Shown: positions 1-8,698, counted from the stretch's first letter. The stretch is DNA of 64,000 bases from Enteractinococcus fodinae (GCF_031458395.1 NZ_JAVDYJ010000001.1:1736001-1800000); one strand, 5' to 3'. Made by a program: numbers and translations. Notes: generated by a model not told the origin, from the letters alone.

Positions 1-209
1 TGCAGCGTTGATTTGGAGTCGATGCTCTCCACACCGATACCGTTTGCTGACAACACCCCGTTGTGTATTGCTTCGTGCATCACGGCGGCATCGTGAGGCA
101 TCATCACCGGCGTAAGATCAGCTTCACGTAACAACTCGATGGCTTGCAGTGCAGTCTGCATCGCCTTTTGGCGTCCCGTGTGAGCCAAAATCAGTATTCG
201 TCGGCTCAT
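1..209 (-). CDS. nadK: NAD kinase, N-terminal part (cut by window edge)
   Basis: Only the first 69 codons are inside the window; the gene runs off the left edge. The protein begins MSRRILILAHTGRQKAMQ, which matches the start of actinobacterial NAD kinases, enzymes that phosphorylate NAD to NADP in the cytoplasm. The ATG at 207-209 has an excellent ribosome binding site (AAAGGAGG) just upstream. It lies 91 bp downstream of tlyA on the same strand, the usual tlyA-nadK order of Actinobacteria (recN normally follows). The GGDGT catalytic motif is outside the window, so the call rests on the N-terminus and the neighbourhood. Confidence 0.8.
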   Translation of the reverse strand, partial: MSRRILILAHTGRQKAMQTALQAIELLREADLTPVMMPHDAAVMHEAIHNGVLSANGIGVESIDSKSTL

Positions 210-300
210 GGTCCTCCTTTGTTTATACGTCTGCCTAGTACCCAATGTAGTCGTTGTCGAACACGGGTTTCCTCAGTTCGGCACCTTGTGGACAAGCTGC

Positions 301-1116
301 TCAGCCGAGCTCATCATCCCATCTGACCTGCTGCGCGTCTAACCATTCTGCGGCATTGACAGTGTCCTGCCTATAAGCGCTGGTCTCTGGTTGGGTAGCC
401 CAGAGGAAAAATTCTTTATTGCCGTCTTGGCCAGGCAACGGACTGGCGGCAAGACCTCGAGGACGCAATCCATGGGTCAGCGCCGCTTCGATCACGCCAA
501 GCACAGCTGCTCGTCGTTGGCGCGGATCGCTGACCACCCCGGTTTTCGGCAAGTGCTCTCGGCCGATTTCAAATTGCGGTTTCACCATCAGGATCAGGTG
601 GGCTCCCGGAGCGCTCACCGTGGTAAGCGCGTTGAGCACCAAGGTCAGTGAGATAAATGATAAGTCAGACACCACGATATCTACGGGGGCACCAACATCC
701 GCCAGGGCTAGGTAGCGAACGTTGACTCCCTCGCGCACGTCCACGCGCGGATCAGCACGCAGTCGTTGAACGATCTGGTCGTGCCCCACATCGACCGCAA
801 TGACCTCCCGTGCACCCCGTTGAAGCAGCACATCGGTGAACCCTCCGGTCGAAGCACCGGCATCTAAGCACCTGGCCCCGGTAACCTGCACGTTGCTAAA
901 ACTATCGAGGGCACCGGCCAGCTTGTGTCCAGCACGGGATGCATACTGCGGCCCCGAAGCAGTGAGTTCAATCAGAGCGTCGGCGGCTATTTTCGTGGCG
1001 GGTTTGGTCACCGGTTGGCCATTGACCTTCACCTCCCCTGCCTGAATATGCCGCACTGCGATAGTCCGTGAGCTGACGAGTTGGCGAGCAACCATGACCT
1101 GATCCAGGCGTTTCAT
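301..1116 (-). CDS. tlyA: TlyA family rRNA 2'-O-methyltransferase
   Basis: A 271-residue protein with an N-terminal S4 RNA-binding domain (about residues 1-60) and a Rossmann methyltransferase domain. In sequence order I see the RAGHKL segment, the SAM-binding motif LDAGASTGGFT, the acidic residue in VVSDLSF and the lysine in MVKPQFE, which together supply the K-D-K-E tetrad of RrmJ/TlyA-type enzymes. The family methylates 2'-hydroxyls of cytidines in 16S and 23S rRNA and determines capreomycin sensitivity in mycobacteria. The ATG lies one base after the stop of the 52-residue gene upstream, so the two are probably translationally coupled. Confidence 0.93.
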   Translation of the reverse strand: MKRLDQVMVARQLVSSRTIAVRHIQAGEVKVNGQPVTKPATKIAADALIELTASGPQYASRAGHKLAGALDSFSNVQVTGARCLDAGASTGGFTDVLLQRGAREVIAVDVGHDQIVQRLRADPRVDVREGVNVRYLALADVGAPVDIVVSDLSFISLTLVLNALTTVSAPGAHLILMVKPQFEIGREHLPKTGVVSDPRQRRAAVLGVIEAALTHGLRPRGLAASPLPGQDGNKEFFLWATQPETSAYRQDTVNAAEWLDAQQVRWDDELG

Positions 1117-1117
1117 A

Positions 1118-1276
1118 CTAGGTCAGCCCCGGGCCGTGCTCGTCGGGAGCGTTGAGTAGCTCTGTTAACTCGGCTAGCACCTGCTCGTAGGCTGCCAGCT
1201 CCTCGGCTGGACGCAAATCCGATACATGTTCCAGGGCAGACTGAAGATGCTGGGCGACGGTTTCAGGGTCGATCAT
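1118..1276 (-). CDS. Small conserved-position protein (52 aa), function unknown
   Basis: A 52-codon reading frame starting ATG (1274-1276) inside the last codons of the HAD phosphatase gene, which it overlaps by 14 bp, and ending one base before the tlyA start. The product begins MIDPETVAQHLQSALEHV and is rich in Glu, Ala and Leu, suggesting a short soluble alpha-helical protein with no membrane segment. Its tight packing between two real genes of the same operon supports translation. Small proteins are often found at this place in Micrococcaceae, but I recognise no function. Confidence 0.7.
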   Translation of the reverse strand: MIDPETVAQHLQSALEHVSDLRPAEELAAYEQVLAELTELLNAPDEHGPGLT

Positions 1277-2096
1277 GTTGGCCTCGGTGCTCGGGTTCCG
1301 GTGAGTTTAGCAGCACACTCAGATCAGGTAGGACCCAGGTAGGTGAGGAGATTCGGCGAAACGCTGGAAGATCTGCGCGCCGATGGATCCCGGTTTCCAC
1401 CAGTGCACCGTCGAAACCAGCGTTGAGGGCGCCCAAGACATCCGTATCGAGACGGTCACCAACAACTAGGGGCTGACGCATCGAGAACCTGTTTGCCATG
1501 GTCCGAAACATCGTGGGCGCGGGTTTTCCGGCAGCAAGTTCGGGACGGTGACCGGTGGCTTGAGCAACGGCATTGACGAGGGACCCGTTACCGGGCGCCA
1601 CCCCTTGGGCCAGCGGAATCGTCAGATCGAGGTTCGAGGCCAACCACCCGGCACCGTGTTGGATAGCAAAACTCGCTTCAGCAAGATCTTTCCACCCAAG
1701 GTGCGGGTTGAAACCCTGAACTACTACTTGCGGAGCGTCGGCGGCCACCGCTGTAGTGGCGAAGCCGGCGGCTTGGATCAGTGCCGTCAGTTGCTCTGAT
1801 CCGGTGACTAAAACAGGCCCATCAGCGGGCTGGTACTCACGCTTCAACACGTCAGCCACCGCTTGGGCGGAGGTGATCACATGGGTGCTGTCTGTGTCCA
1901 CCCCGAAGCTCGTGAGACGGTCTGCCACATCTGCAGCAGATTTTGAGGCATTGTTGGTCACGAAACCCACCGGGATACCGCGTTCGATGAGCGCATTGAG
2001 CGTGTCTACTGCATACGGGATCGGCTGGGCTCCGGCATAGACGACCCCGTCGAGGTCGCAGAGCAAGCCGTCATAGCCGTGATAAAACGTGGTCAC
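1263..2096 (-). CDS. HAD-IIA family phosphatase (NagD-like)
   Basis: A 277-residue haloacid dehalogenase superfamily hydrolase. Motif I is DLDGVVY near residue 14 with both aspartates; motif II is the Thr/Asn of FVTNNASKS; the motif III lysine is in AAGKPAPTMF; motif IV is GDRLDTDVLGALNAG. The cap between motifs II and III is the C2 type of NagD and phosphoglycolate phosphatase-like proteins. It starts with GTG three bases after the stop of the TPR-like gene. The family dephosphorylates small sugar or nucleotide phosphates; the true substrate cannot be told from sequence. Confidence 0.88.
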   Translation of the reverse strand: MTTFYHGYDGLLCDLDGVVYAGAQPIPYAVDTLNALIERGIPVGFVTNNASKSAADVADRLTSFGVDTDSTHVITSAQAVADVLKREYQPADGPVLVTGSEQLTALIQAAGFATTAVAADAPQVVVQGFNPHLGWKDLAEASFAIQHGAGWLASNLDLTIPLAQGVAPGNGSLVNAVAQATGHRPELAAGKPAPTMFRTMANRFSMRQPLVVGDRLDTDVLGALNAGFDGALVETGIHRRADLPAFRRISSPTWVLPDLSVLLNSPEPEHRGQHDRP

Positions 2097-2099
2097 GAA

Positions 2100-3155
2100 C
2101 TACGCGTCTCCACCTTCGGTCTGTGCGCGACGTTGGTGTTCGGCAGGGGGAACGACATCGCGAGCCCGAACCGACACGGGCGTGTCTTCCCCGTCGAGGT
2201 CGAGAATCTCTGGCTCAGGTTCGACATCAAGCCCTAGTGCACGTTCTGCGCGTCGAGCAAGACTGGCCCACTTGCGTCCCTCCTCGGCGCGTCCAGCCGC
2301 GCTCAGGGCTTGGGCATAAGCCCGAAAGAGCCGCGGCGAATACGAAAATCCGCGCCGCGGATTCAATTCAGGGATCTCCAGAGCTTTTAGAGCTGACCGC
2401 GGGTCGTCGTTGTCGAGGTGAATTCCTGAAACAACGATGGCAAGTTCGACTCGGGACGCGACCGGGAGCTGGTCCGGTTTCACTTCAGCCGCAAGTTCTA
2501 AAGCTTTGTCCGTCCGGCCCAACGCGCGTTCGGAATCAACCATTTCTGGCAAGTGGGCGTTATCGCCACTGATCCGCCGATAGGTCCGGAATTCGCGAAG
2601 CGCTTCAGAGAAATTACCTGCCGCATAAGCGGTCATCCCGGCAGCCTCACGAACCACAGCGAGCCGACCACCGCGCCGAGACGCAGCAAGTGCGTGCGCA
2701 AAAGCAAGCTCCGGATCATCATCGATTAATCGTGCGGCCATCACTAAGTGTTTTTGCACCCAGGGACGGTTGTGCTCGTCTAAGGCACCCAGCTCTCGTT
2801 GGACGCTCTTGTCTAGCTCACGGCCTGTAACGTCCTCATCGATGTCTGGCGACCGGCCGCGGTCGGGCCGATTCGAGGAGCGCAGATCAGCCGGATTATG
2901 CTGCGGTGTCGACTCCGACTCGCTGTCCCGGGGACGCCGCTGATTCTCACCCTGGCGCGGCCCTTTGCCACGATACTGCTGATTTCCGCTGCCTGAACGG
3001 CCCCGCTGAGCACCCCGAGTTTCGCTGCCTCGGCCTGCACCCGAACGGCCTGCTTGCCGGGGTGTGCGCGCCCGGGACCCTTCTCGACGCTCAAAACGAT
3101 CAGATCGTGATGAGTCGTCGCGATTCCGCGGCTGGTTTCCAGTGGTATCGGTCAA
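2100..3155 (-). CDS. TPR-like protein with Arg/Gly-rich disordered N-terminus
   Basis: A 351-residue protein, first gene of the operon leading to nadK. About the first 110 residues are low complexity, dominated by Arg, Gly, Ser, Gln and Asp (RGSETRGAQRGRSGSGNQQ and similar), as in RNA-binding disordered tails. Residues from about 120 to 310 are alpha-helical with tetratricopeptide-like spacing (AFAHALAASRRGGRLAVV, AAYAAGNFSEALREF-type helices). The start is a TTG with only a weak Shine-Dalgarno, so the exact N-terminus is uncertain. Similar proteins occur next to the HAD gene in other Micrococcaceae; the role is unknown. A scaffold or RNA-associated role is inference. Confidence 0.8.
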   Translation of the reverse strand: MTDTTGNQPRNRDDSSRSDRFERREGSRARTPRQAGRSGAGRGSETRGAQRGRSGSGNQQYRGKGPRQGENQRRPRDSESESTPQHNPADLRSSNRPDRGRSPDIDEDVTGRELDKSVQRELGALDEHNRPWVQKHLVMAARLIDDDPELAFAHALAASRRGGRLAVVREAAGMTAYAAGNFSEALREFRTYRRISGDNAHLPEMVDSERALGRTDKALELAAEVKPDQLPVASRVELAIVVSGIHLDNDDPRSALKALEIPELNPRRGFSYSPRLFRAYAQALSAAGRAEEGRKWASLARRAERALGLDVEPEPEILDLDGEDTPVSVRARDVVPPAEHQRRAQTEGGDA

Positions 3156-3297
3156 AGTTATAGCGTCCTTGAGTCATTCGGAGGCCTGTTGGGTAGTTGG
3201 CAGGCACATTTACACAGTGCCTCCATCTTACAGCTGTTCGTGGACGCGTTGAGGTGGCTGTGCCGCTCCTTATGCTAAGCGAACAAGACGGTCGTGG

Positions 3298-3471
3298 TTA
3301 TCTACACTGGGGCAAAACTTTACCCAGTAACGGTATAGAACACATCACGGATTTACCGCGGTCCAGATTGACAAAATCTGGGTCGGACCCGCCGACCGGA
3401 AAGCTTTCGAACCCGCGGGTCGGGCTGCTGGCGTGAGACGCAATCGGGGGAATATTGGACATGGATGTCAT
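3298..3471 (-). CDS. Possible small protein (57 aa), unrecognised
   Basis: A 57-codon frame in the gap upstream of the TPR-like gene. The ATG (3469-3471) is preceded by a good Shine-Dalgarno, GAGGAG, with six bases of spacing; a second in-frame ATG follows at 3460-3462. The product starts MTSMSNIPPIASHASSP and ends with Cys-Arg; it has no membrane segment. The frame stays open upstream of the ATG, so openness alone is weak evidence. I recognise no family. It could be a genuine small protein or a chance frame in a regulatory region. Confidence 0.3.
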   Translation of the reverse strand: MTSMSNIPPIASHASSPTRGFESFPVGGSDPDFVNLDRGKSVMCSIPLLGKVLPQCR

Positions 3472-3989
3472 CGGAGTCTCCTCATAGACCTCTGAGCACG
3501 ACGATGTGCCGGAAACAGATAGAACCTGTGGAACTTGCTGTACTAACTGGCAGATGGAACACACTTCGGCTAGATGGGCCTGGACACGGACGCCTCTGGG
3601 CTGTCCGTGGAAGCTGAAACAACACAACGTTCGGGGGTATTCGAATCGACTGTGCCTTCCAACTTTGGCGCTGCGACAGTGCAGCACCGATACCGCTCAA
3701 CTGTAACCTACGTCACCTAAAAGGGGTAGGGGGTTGGTTGAAAATTTTTGCATCTTCTTAGAGCAATGCGTCTCAATAGCTCAATATTTGCCGCTAAAGC
3801 GGAGCTGCACGTGGTATCGTGCAAGTTCGGATCATGTGGCCTTTGAGCCTTACCAGGCCAGTGCTGCTGCATGTGCTGTCGTCATCCACCCATGATTGCC
3901 AGGTAGTGCACACGAGCCGCTCGTACAACCAATGGTGCAGCCATCGTTGATGGTTACACCTACAAACTGCCAAGGAGTTCAAACACATC
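3472..3989. other. Intergenic region upstream of malic enzyme
   Basis: About 520 bp between the minus-strand operon and the malic enzyme. Overlapping frames are open on both strands but none has a convincing start or recognisable product. One minus-strand frame contains a HLAEVCSIC stretch reminiscent of anti-sigma zinc fingers, but spacing and context do not match. An A/T-rich stretch around 3735-3795 and a small hairpin at 3808-3823 (GCACG...CGTGC) probably belong to the promoter and leader of the malic enzyme gene. Confidence 0.4.
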
Positions 3990-5423
3990 ATGGCTACACC
4001 CAGCCCCGGTTATTCGATCATCGTCAAAGTTCAGGCACCTTCCACCTTCACCGCAACTAGTGACCTCACCGCTCTCGTGGCGGAGGCCGGCGCCGCGATC
4101 ACAGCGCTCGACATTGTTGATGCCAGTCATGAGTCCAATATCATCAACCTGGCGTGTAACACGCTAGGGAAAGTGCACAGCCAGCAAGTCCGAGACGCTA
4201 TTGAAGCCCAGGAAGGATTCAAGGTATTAAGCCTTTCGGATCGTACCTTCCATATGCATCAGGGCGGAAAGCTCCAAACCGTATCAAAGGTCAACGTTCG
4301 GAACCGCGATGATCTCTCACGGGCATACACTCCAGGTGTGGCACGGGTGTGCAAGGCCATAGCCAAAGATACGGCACGAGCCCGTGAGCTCACTATCAAA
4401 CGCAACACCATCGCAGTGGTGACTGATGGCACCGCGGTGCTTGGTTTGGGCGACATCGGACCAGAAGCTTCGATGCCGGTCATGGAAGGTAAAGCTGTGT
4501 TGTTCAAGCAGTTTGCCAACGTGGACGCCTGGCCTGTGGCGTTGGACACCAAAGACACCGACGAGATCGTCGCGATCGTCAAAGCTCTGGCACCAGCGTA
4601 TGGCGGCATCAACCTCGAAGATATTTCAGCACCGCGTTGCTTCGAGATCGAAGCCCGGTTGCGAGAAGAACTCGACATTCCCGTATTTCACGACGATCAA
4701 CACGGCACCGCAATCGTCACCCAGGCGGCACTCAACAATGCTCTTAAAGTGGTCGGCAAAGATATCGCCGACGTCCGGATCGTTGTCTCAGGTGTTGGGG
4801 CAGCAGGTCACGCGATTATTCGGTTGTTGCAAGCGTCCGGAGCTCAGCACATCTTAGCTGCAGGTCGTGACGGGGTCCTCGAGCCTAACACCACTCAGCG
4901 AGACGAGCACCGCCAGTGGCTAGCTGATAATACCAATCAGGCCGGCTTCTCTGGGTCGCTCAAGGAAGCTATGGTAGGCGCGGATGTCTTCATCGGGGTG
5001 TCAGCTCCCAACTTGTTGGACGAAACTGATATCGCCAGCATGAATGACGATGCGATTGTTTTTGCGATGGCTAACCCCGATCCCGAAATCCTGCCGACGG
5101 AAGCTTCAAAGCATGCTGCGGTAGTGGCCACCGGACGTTCGGATTTCCCGAATCAGATTAATAATGTTTTGGCGTTTCCGGGACTCTTCCGTGGGCTGCT
5201 CGACGCGGGTGCATCCGATATCACTGAGGACATGTTAGTCGCGGCCGCCGACGCGATTTCGGAAACCATCACCGAGGATGAACTCAACCCGAGCTATGTC
5301 ATCCCGTCGGTGTTCAATACTAGAGTCGCCCCAGCCGTAGCTGAAGCGGTGGCCGAGGTCGCCCAACGAAACGGTAACGCTGCAAACCTTGTAACAGGCA
5401 CGCAGGACGACATCGACTTCTAA
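3990..5423 (+). CDS. NAD(P)-dependent malic enzyme with N-terminal ACT-like domain
   Basis: A 477-residue enzyme that oxidatively decarboxylates malate to pyruvate in the cytoplasm. Residues 1 to about 85 form an ACT-like regulatory domain (GYSIIVKVQAPSTF), common in actinobacterial malic enzymes. The catalytic part has SRAYTPGVARV (catalytic Tyr), the lysine of EGKAVLFKQFA, the metal-binding FHDDQHGTAIV, the nucleotide-binding loop SGVGAAGHAI and FAMANPDPEI. The ATG is preceded by AAGGAG at a rather long spacing. It is a single-gene unit closed by a strong terminator at 5442. Cofactor preference cannot be decided by eye. Confidence 0.93.
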   Translation: MATPSPGYSIIVKVQAPSTFTATSDLTALVAEAGAAITALDIVDASHESNIINLACNTLGKVHSQQVRDAIEAQEGFKVLSLSDRTFHMHQGGKLQTVSKVNVRNRDDLSRAYTPGVARVCKAIAKDTARARELTIKRNTIAVVTDGTAVLGLGDIGPEASMPVMEGKAVLFKQFANVDAWPVALDTKDTDEIVAIVKALAPAYGGINLEDISAPRCFEIEARLREELDIPVFHDDQHGTAIVTQAALNNALKVVGKDIADVRIVVSGVGAAGHAIIRLLQASGAQHILAAGRDGVLEPNTTQRDEHRQWLADNTNQAGFSGSLKEAMVGADVFIGVSAPNLLDETDIASMNDDAIVFAMANPDPEILPTEASKHAAVVATGRSDFPNQINNVLAFPGLFRGLLDAGASDITEDMLVAAADAISETITEDELNPSYVIPSVFNTRVAPAVAEAVAEVAQRNGNAANLVTGTQDDIDF

Positions 5424-5441
5424 GACGCCACATAACCTGTT

Positions 5442-5480
5442 AGCCGTGTGTGAGGCTCAATAAGGGTCTCACACACGGCT
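5442..5480 (+). terminator. Terminator between convergent genes
   Basis: A perfect 13-bp inverted repeat, AGCCGTGTGTGAG and CTCACACACGGCT, around a 13-base loop and followed by TTTGTC. It lies 18 bp after the malic enzyme stop and just beyond the 3' end of the convergent aminotransferase gene, so it may serve both strands. Confidence 0.85.
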
Positions 5481-5488
5481 TTGTCATG

Positions 5489-6604
5489 TCAGGCGTGATC
5501 GAGAGCGTCTTGGAGTGCGGAGAGTACCAGATGGGCGTTCGCTTCGGTGGCGTTATGCCCCATCATGCCGATCCGCCAGATCTTTGACGCGTATTCGCCG
5601 GTACCGGCGCCTATCTCAAGATTGTACTTCTCCATAAGATAGCTACGTACTGCAGCCGAATCCACGCCGTCTGGGACCTTCACCGTCGTCAGTTGAGCTA
5701 ACCGCGCGCCCTCTTCAGCAAATAATGTGAGTCCCATGGCCTCTAGGCCATCCTGCAATGCCTTACCGGCTGCCGCATGCCGTGCGTAAACATTATCTAG
5801 CCCTTCAGCAAAGATCCGTTCTAGCCCCGCTTTTAGCGAGACCACCATACCTGTGGGGGCCGTGTGGTGATAGGTGCGTTGCCCACCGGTGGTGCCAGTG
5901 GCGTATCCCCCTAGCAAGTTGAGGTCCAGGTACCAGTTTGCCGGCCGTTCCACACGGCGTTCATACGCTCGTTCTGAGATAGTGAAAGGTGCTAGGCCGG
6001 GAGCAACGCCAAGACATTTTTGCGATCCAGCATACGCGATATCCACACCCCACTCGTCGAGTTCAATTGGCATCCCCCCGATGGAGGTTACACAATCGGC
6101 GAGCAACAGGGCGTCGCCTTTGTTCTCTCCCAACTGTTGGATGTCAGAGACGACCCCGGTGGAAGTCTCCGCGTGGACCGCGGCGATGATGTTCGGATTC
6201 GGATGAGCGGTCACCACCCGCTCAACGTCGACTGGTGTGCCATACTCGTGTTCTACCGAGATGACCTCGGCGCCATGCCGCGACGCCACATCCACCATAC
6301 GCTCGCCGAACAGCCCATTGACCGCGACCACCACTACATCTCCCGGGTGGATTGTATTCACAAAGGCCGCCTCCATCCCGGCGGAACCGGTCGCGGACAG
6401 TGGCAGAGTTCGCTGATTCGCGGTCCCCCACACACGCCGCAGCATGTCGCTCGTGGCATCCATAGCAGCAATGAAGGTGGGGTCCAGGTGACCGAGCAAA
6501 GGCAAGCTCAACGCTAGGTGAGCTTCTGGATAGGGGTTGCAGGGTCCAGGGCCAAATAATTGACGACCGACGATAGGACTTTCAAATACTGAGTTATATG
6601 TCAT
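5489..6604 (-). CDS. Class V aminotransferase, alanine-glyoxylate / serine-pyruvate type
   Basis: A 371-residue PLP enzyme of fold type I. Family marks are FGPGPCNPYP near residue 17, GHLDPTF, the SATGSAGMEAAFVNTIHPGD cofactor-binding segment, the aspartate of LLADCVTSIGG and the Schiff-base lysine in GSQKCLGVAPGLA. These place it with alanine-glyoxylate and serine-glyoxylate or serine-pyruvate aminotransferases. It probably moves amino groups from Ser or Ala to a 2-oxo acid such as glyoxylate or pyruvate. It is a lone gene, convergent with the malic enzyme and divergent from the next PLP enzyme; which donor is used cannot be read from sequence. Confidence 0.88.
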   Translation of the reverse strand: MTYNSVFESPIVGRQLFGPGPCNPYPEAHLALSLPLLGHLDPTFIAAMDATSDMLRRVWGTANQRTLPLSATGSAGMEAAFVNTIHPGDVVVVAVNGLFGERMVDVASRHGAEVISVEHEYGTPVDVERVVTAHPNPNIIAAVHAETSTGVVSDIQQLGENKGDALLLADCVTSIGGMPIELDEWGVDIAYAGSQKCLGVAPGLAPFTISERAYERRVERPANWYLDLNLLGGYATGTTGGQRTYHHTAPTGMVVSLKAGLERIFAEGLDNVYARHAAAGKALQDGLEAMGLTLFAEEGARLAQLTTVKVPDGVDSAAVRSYLMEKYNLEIGAGTGEYASKIWRIGMMGHNATEANAHLVLSALQDALDHA

Positions 6605-6710
6605 AGTTCACTAGTCTAGGTCGCCCCATAGCGGGCAGGTATATTCAGTTACCCTTATGACCAGCGGTGATGCCTAGGCACCGAGGTCGAGACCTGGTTA
6701 AGCTGGCCCC

Positions 6711-7946
6711 ATGAGTTTTGATACACCTGCGATACTGGGTGATCTCTCCCCAGCTGCCTTACGAGCTTCCGGCTCGATGAAATGGTCAATGTACCCAGAA
6801 CACATTAACGGGCACGAGACCATCCCATGCTTCGTTGCCGAAATGGATTTCGCCCCAGCTGGCAATATCAGAAGGGCGTTGAAACATTGGGCCGAGCATG
6901 CGCCGTTGGGGTATCGGCCTCCTGGTCTGGTGCAAAATTTTCAACAAGTTATCGCCGAGCACTACCGAGACCTCGGCCTAACAGTGGATCACGATGCGAT
7001 TCGCCCTATTTCGGATGTCATGACGGCGTACGATGCCGTGGCCAGGATCTTTACCGCGCCGGGCACGCCAATCACACTATTGACACCGGCCTATATGAAT
7101 TTCATCCAGCATATCTTTGAAGACCAGCGCCCGGTACGCAATGTCAGTATGCTCGCGCCTGATGCGCTGCACCAGCAGTGGAGAATTGACTGGGAAAGAC
7201 TTGAACAAGCACTCGCAGACGGAGGGCTTCTAGTTTTAGTTAACCCTCATAACCCGATCGGCAAGGTATACAACCGAACAGAACTCGAGCAGATTGCAGA
7301 GCTCGCTCGGCAGTATAACGTGCGGGTGTTTGCCGATGAAATTCATGAGCCGCTGGTTTTTGATGGGCATAGCCACGTCCCCTTCGCGTCAGTTAGTGCC
7401 ACAGCTGCAGAATGTGCAATTACGGCTTGGTCGTGTACCAAGGGATTTTCGGTACCAGGCGCTAAGGCAGCTTGTTTGATTTTCACGCGCGATGGTGACC
7501 AGCGACGGTGGCAAGAGTTTGGTCAGCATTTCGAGATGGGTACGGCATCTTCCGGCTACGTCGCGACCATATCGGCGCTCAAGGATGGAAGCGAGTGGTT
7601 CCGGGTTGCTATGGACCAGTTAGAGCAGAACCGGAAGCAACTCACACAGTTGGTGGACACCTACCTGCCTGGAGCGGTCTACACGCCACCCGAAGCCACG
7701 TATTTGGCATGGATCGACCTACGAAGCACACCCAATTATGAAGCAGTCGTAGCCGATGTGCCCCAGCGCTATAGTCTCGCTGAGGCAACTGCACAACGCT
7801 GTGGAGTCATCGCTACAGATGGTGCCGCGACCGGAGATGTTGGCGAGGGCCACCTACGAATCAATTTCGCCACAGGGCCGGAAATATTAGACATGATCAT
7901 AGATCGCCTGGGTTCGGTCTTCAGCAGGCAGAACTCTGGGCCCTAA
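6711..7946 (+). CDS. MalY/PatB-type PLP enzyme (cystathionine beta-lyase-like aminotransferase)
   Basis: A 411-residue class I/II aminotransferase-fold protein. The MalY/PatB signature is clear: MKWSMYP near the N-terminus, FVAEMDFAPA, the GYRPPGL region, NPHNPIGKVY (Asn contacting PLP), FADEIHEPLVF (Asp) and SCTKGFSVPGAKAAC with the Schiff-base lysine. Known members cleave C-S bonds of cystathionine or cysteine, or act as aminotransferases, in sulfur amino acid metabolism. Divergent from the class V aminotransferase with a 106-bp shared promoter region; no partner gene reveals the substrate. Confidence 0.87.
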   Translation: MSFDTPAILGDLSPAALRASGSMKWSMYPEHINGHETIPCFVAEMDFAPAGNIRRALKHWAEHAPLGYRPPGLVQNFQQVIAEHYRDLGLTVDHDAIRPISDVMTAYDAVARIFTAPGTPITLLTPAYMNFIQHIFEDQRPVRNVSMLAPDALHQQWRIDWERLEQALADGGLLVLVNPHNPIGKVYNRTELEQIAELARQYNVRVFADEIHEPLVFDGHSHVPFASVSATAAECAITAWSCTKGFSVPGAKAACLIFTRDGDQRRWQEFGQHFEMGTASSGYVATISALKDGSEWFRVAMDQLEQNRKQLTQLVDTYLPGAVYTPPEATYLAWIDLRSTPNYEAVVADVPQRYSLAEATAQRCGVIATDGAATGDVGEGHLRINFATGPEILDMIIDRLGSVFSRQNSGP

Positions 7947-8094
7947 CGAATGGCAAGGGATAGAGCACCGATACCCGCGAACTGACGATGCAATTACAAC
8001 AACTCACCCACAATCTGTAGACGAGGTAGGTCCCACCCTTGCTCAGGTACAGTGGTAGCACCCAAATAGCAGGACAGTATTGGAGGTCATTGCA

Positions 8095-8454
8095 ATGTCG
8101 TATCCGCCAGCAGAGCTCAAACTCATCGATCTCAACGCAGAACAACAGGTACTCCGTGATTCCGCCGAAAGCGCGGTAGCTCGACGTGCAGGAAGCACCG
8201 TGTACCGGGGTGATGGCGTCAGACAGACTATGGTCGTGATATTAGCAGGTGAACACATGGCAGAACACTGGAGCCCCCAAGAAGGTTTCATACACGTCAT
8301 GGAGGGTAAAGTCGTTCTTCATGGTGATGATAGAAACTGGGAAATTGCTGCTGGACAGATGTTGCCCCTGCCCCCAGAAAAACACTCTGTCACCGCGATT
8401 GAAGATAGCACTTTGACACTAACGGTGTTGCGACAAAGCGTTATTAACCGATAG
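8095..8454 (+). CDS. Small single-domain cupin protein
   Basis: A 119-residue protein whose core reads as one cupin beta-barrel: MVVILAGEHMAEHWSPQEGFIHVMEGKV is cupin motif 1 in spirit, with His and Glu spaced for metal binding, followed by the MLPLPPEKHSVTAIED segment with the motif 2 His. An upstream ATG at 8080 is in frame, but GGAGG at 8082-8086 sits ideally before the ATG at 8095, so I chose the latter. Small cupins serve as metal-binding or sensor proteins of unknown substrate; the function here is unknown. Confidence 0.8.
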   Translation: MSYPPAELKLIDLNAEQQVLRDSAESAVARRAGSTVYRGDGVRQTMVVILAGEHMAEHWSPQEGFIHVMEGKVVLHGDDRNWEIAAGQMLPLPPEKHSVTAIEDSTLTLTVLRQSVINR

Positions 8455-8522
8455 GTAATAAGTTCCCGGAACGGAAGATCCGGAAGGCGCACGACACCAT
8501 GTTTGTGTTGTTAAATGCAGGG

Positions 8523-8566
8523 GCCCCGGGAGGGGGCCGACCGTGTGGTCGGGGCCCTCCCGGGGC
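8523..8566 (-). terminator. rRNA operon terminator
   Basis: A very GC-rich inverted repeat, with 20-base arms starting GCCCCGGGAGGG and ending CCCTCCCGGGGC, around a GTGT loop with two internal mismatches. It lies about 15 bp beyond the 5S 3' end on the operon strand. The T run is weak, but stem strength and position make it the evident rRNA operon terminator. Confidence 0.85.
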
Positions 8567-8581
8567 GCCTGTGAATGGTTG

Positions 8582-8698
8582 TCCGGCGGTGTCCTACTCT
8601 CCCACACCCTCCCGGGTGCAGTACCATCGGCGCTGTGGGTCTTAGCTTCCGGGTTCGGAATGGGACCGGGCGTTTCCCCCACGCTATAACCACCGTAA
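8582..8698 (-). rRNA. rrf: 5S ribosomal RNA
   Basis: About 117 nt. On the minus strand it carries the typical 5S landmarks CCCATTCCGAACCCGGAAG, GCGCCGATGGTACTGC and GGGAGAGTAGGAC; its ends pair (TTACGGTGGT with ACACCGCCGG). It is the last gene of the operon. Ends are estimated to within a few bases. Confidence 0.93.

Noticed and set aside
258-271. CGAAC-ACGG-GTTTC, similar to a LexA site, before nadK
   Set aside because: Only one half matches the SOS consensus and the second half has two mismatches; too weak alone.
3482-3700. Minus-strand frames with a HLAEVCSIC stretch like an anti-sigma zinc finger
   Set aside because: The Cys spacing is wrong for the family, there is no sigma factor gene beside it, and no convincing start.
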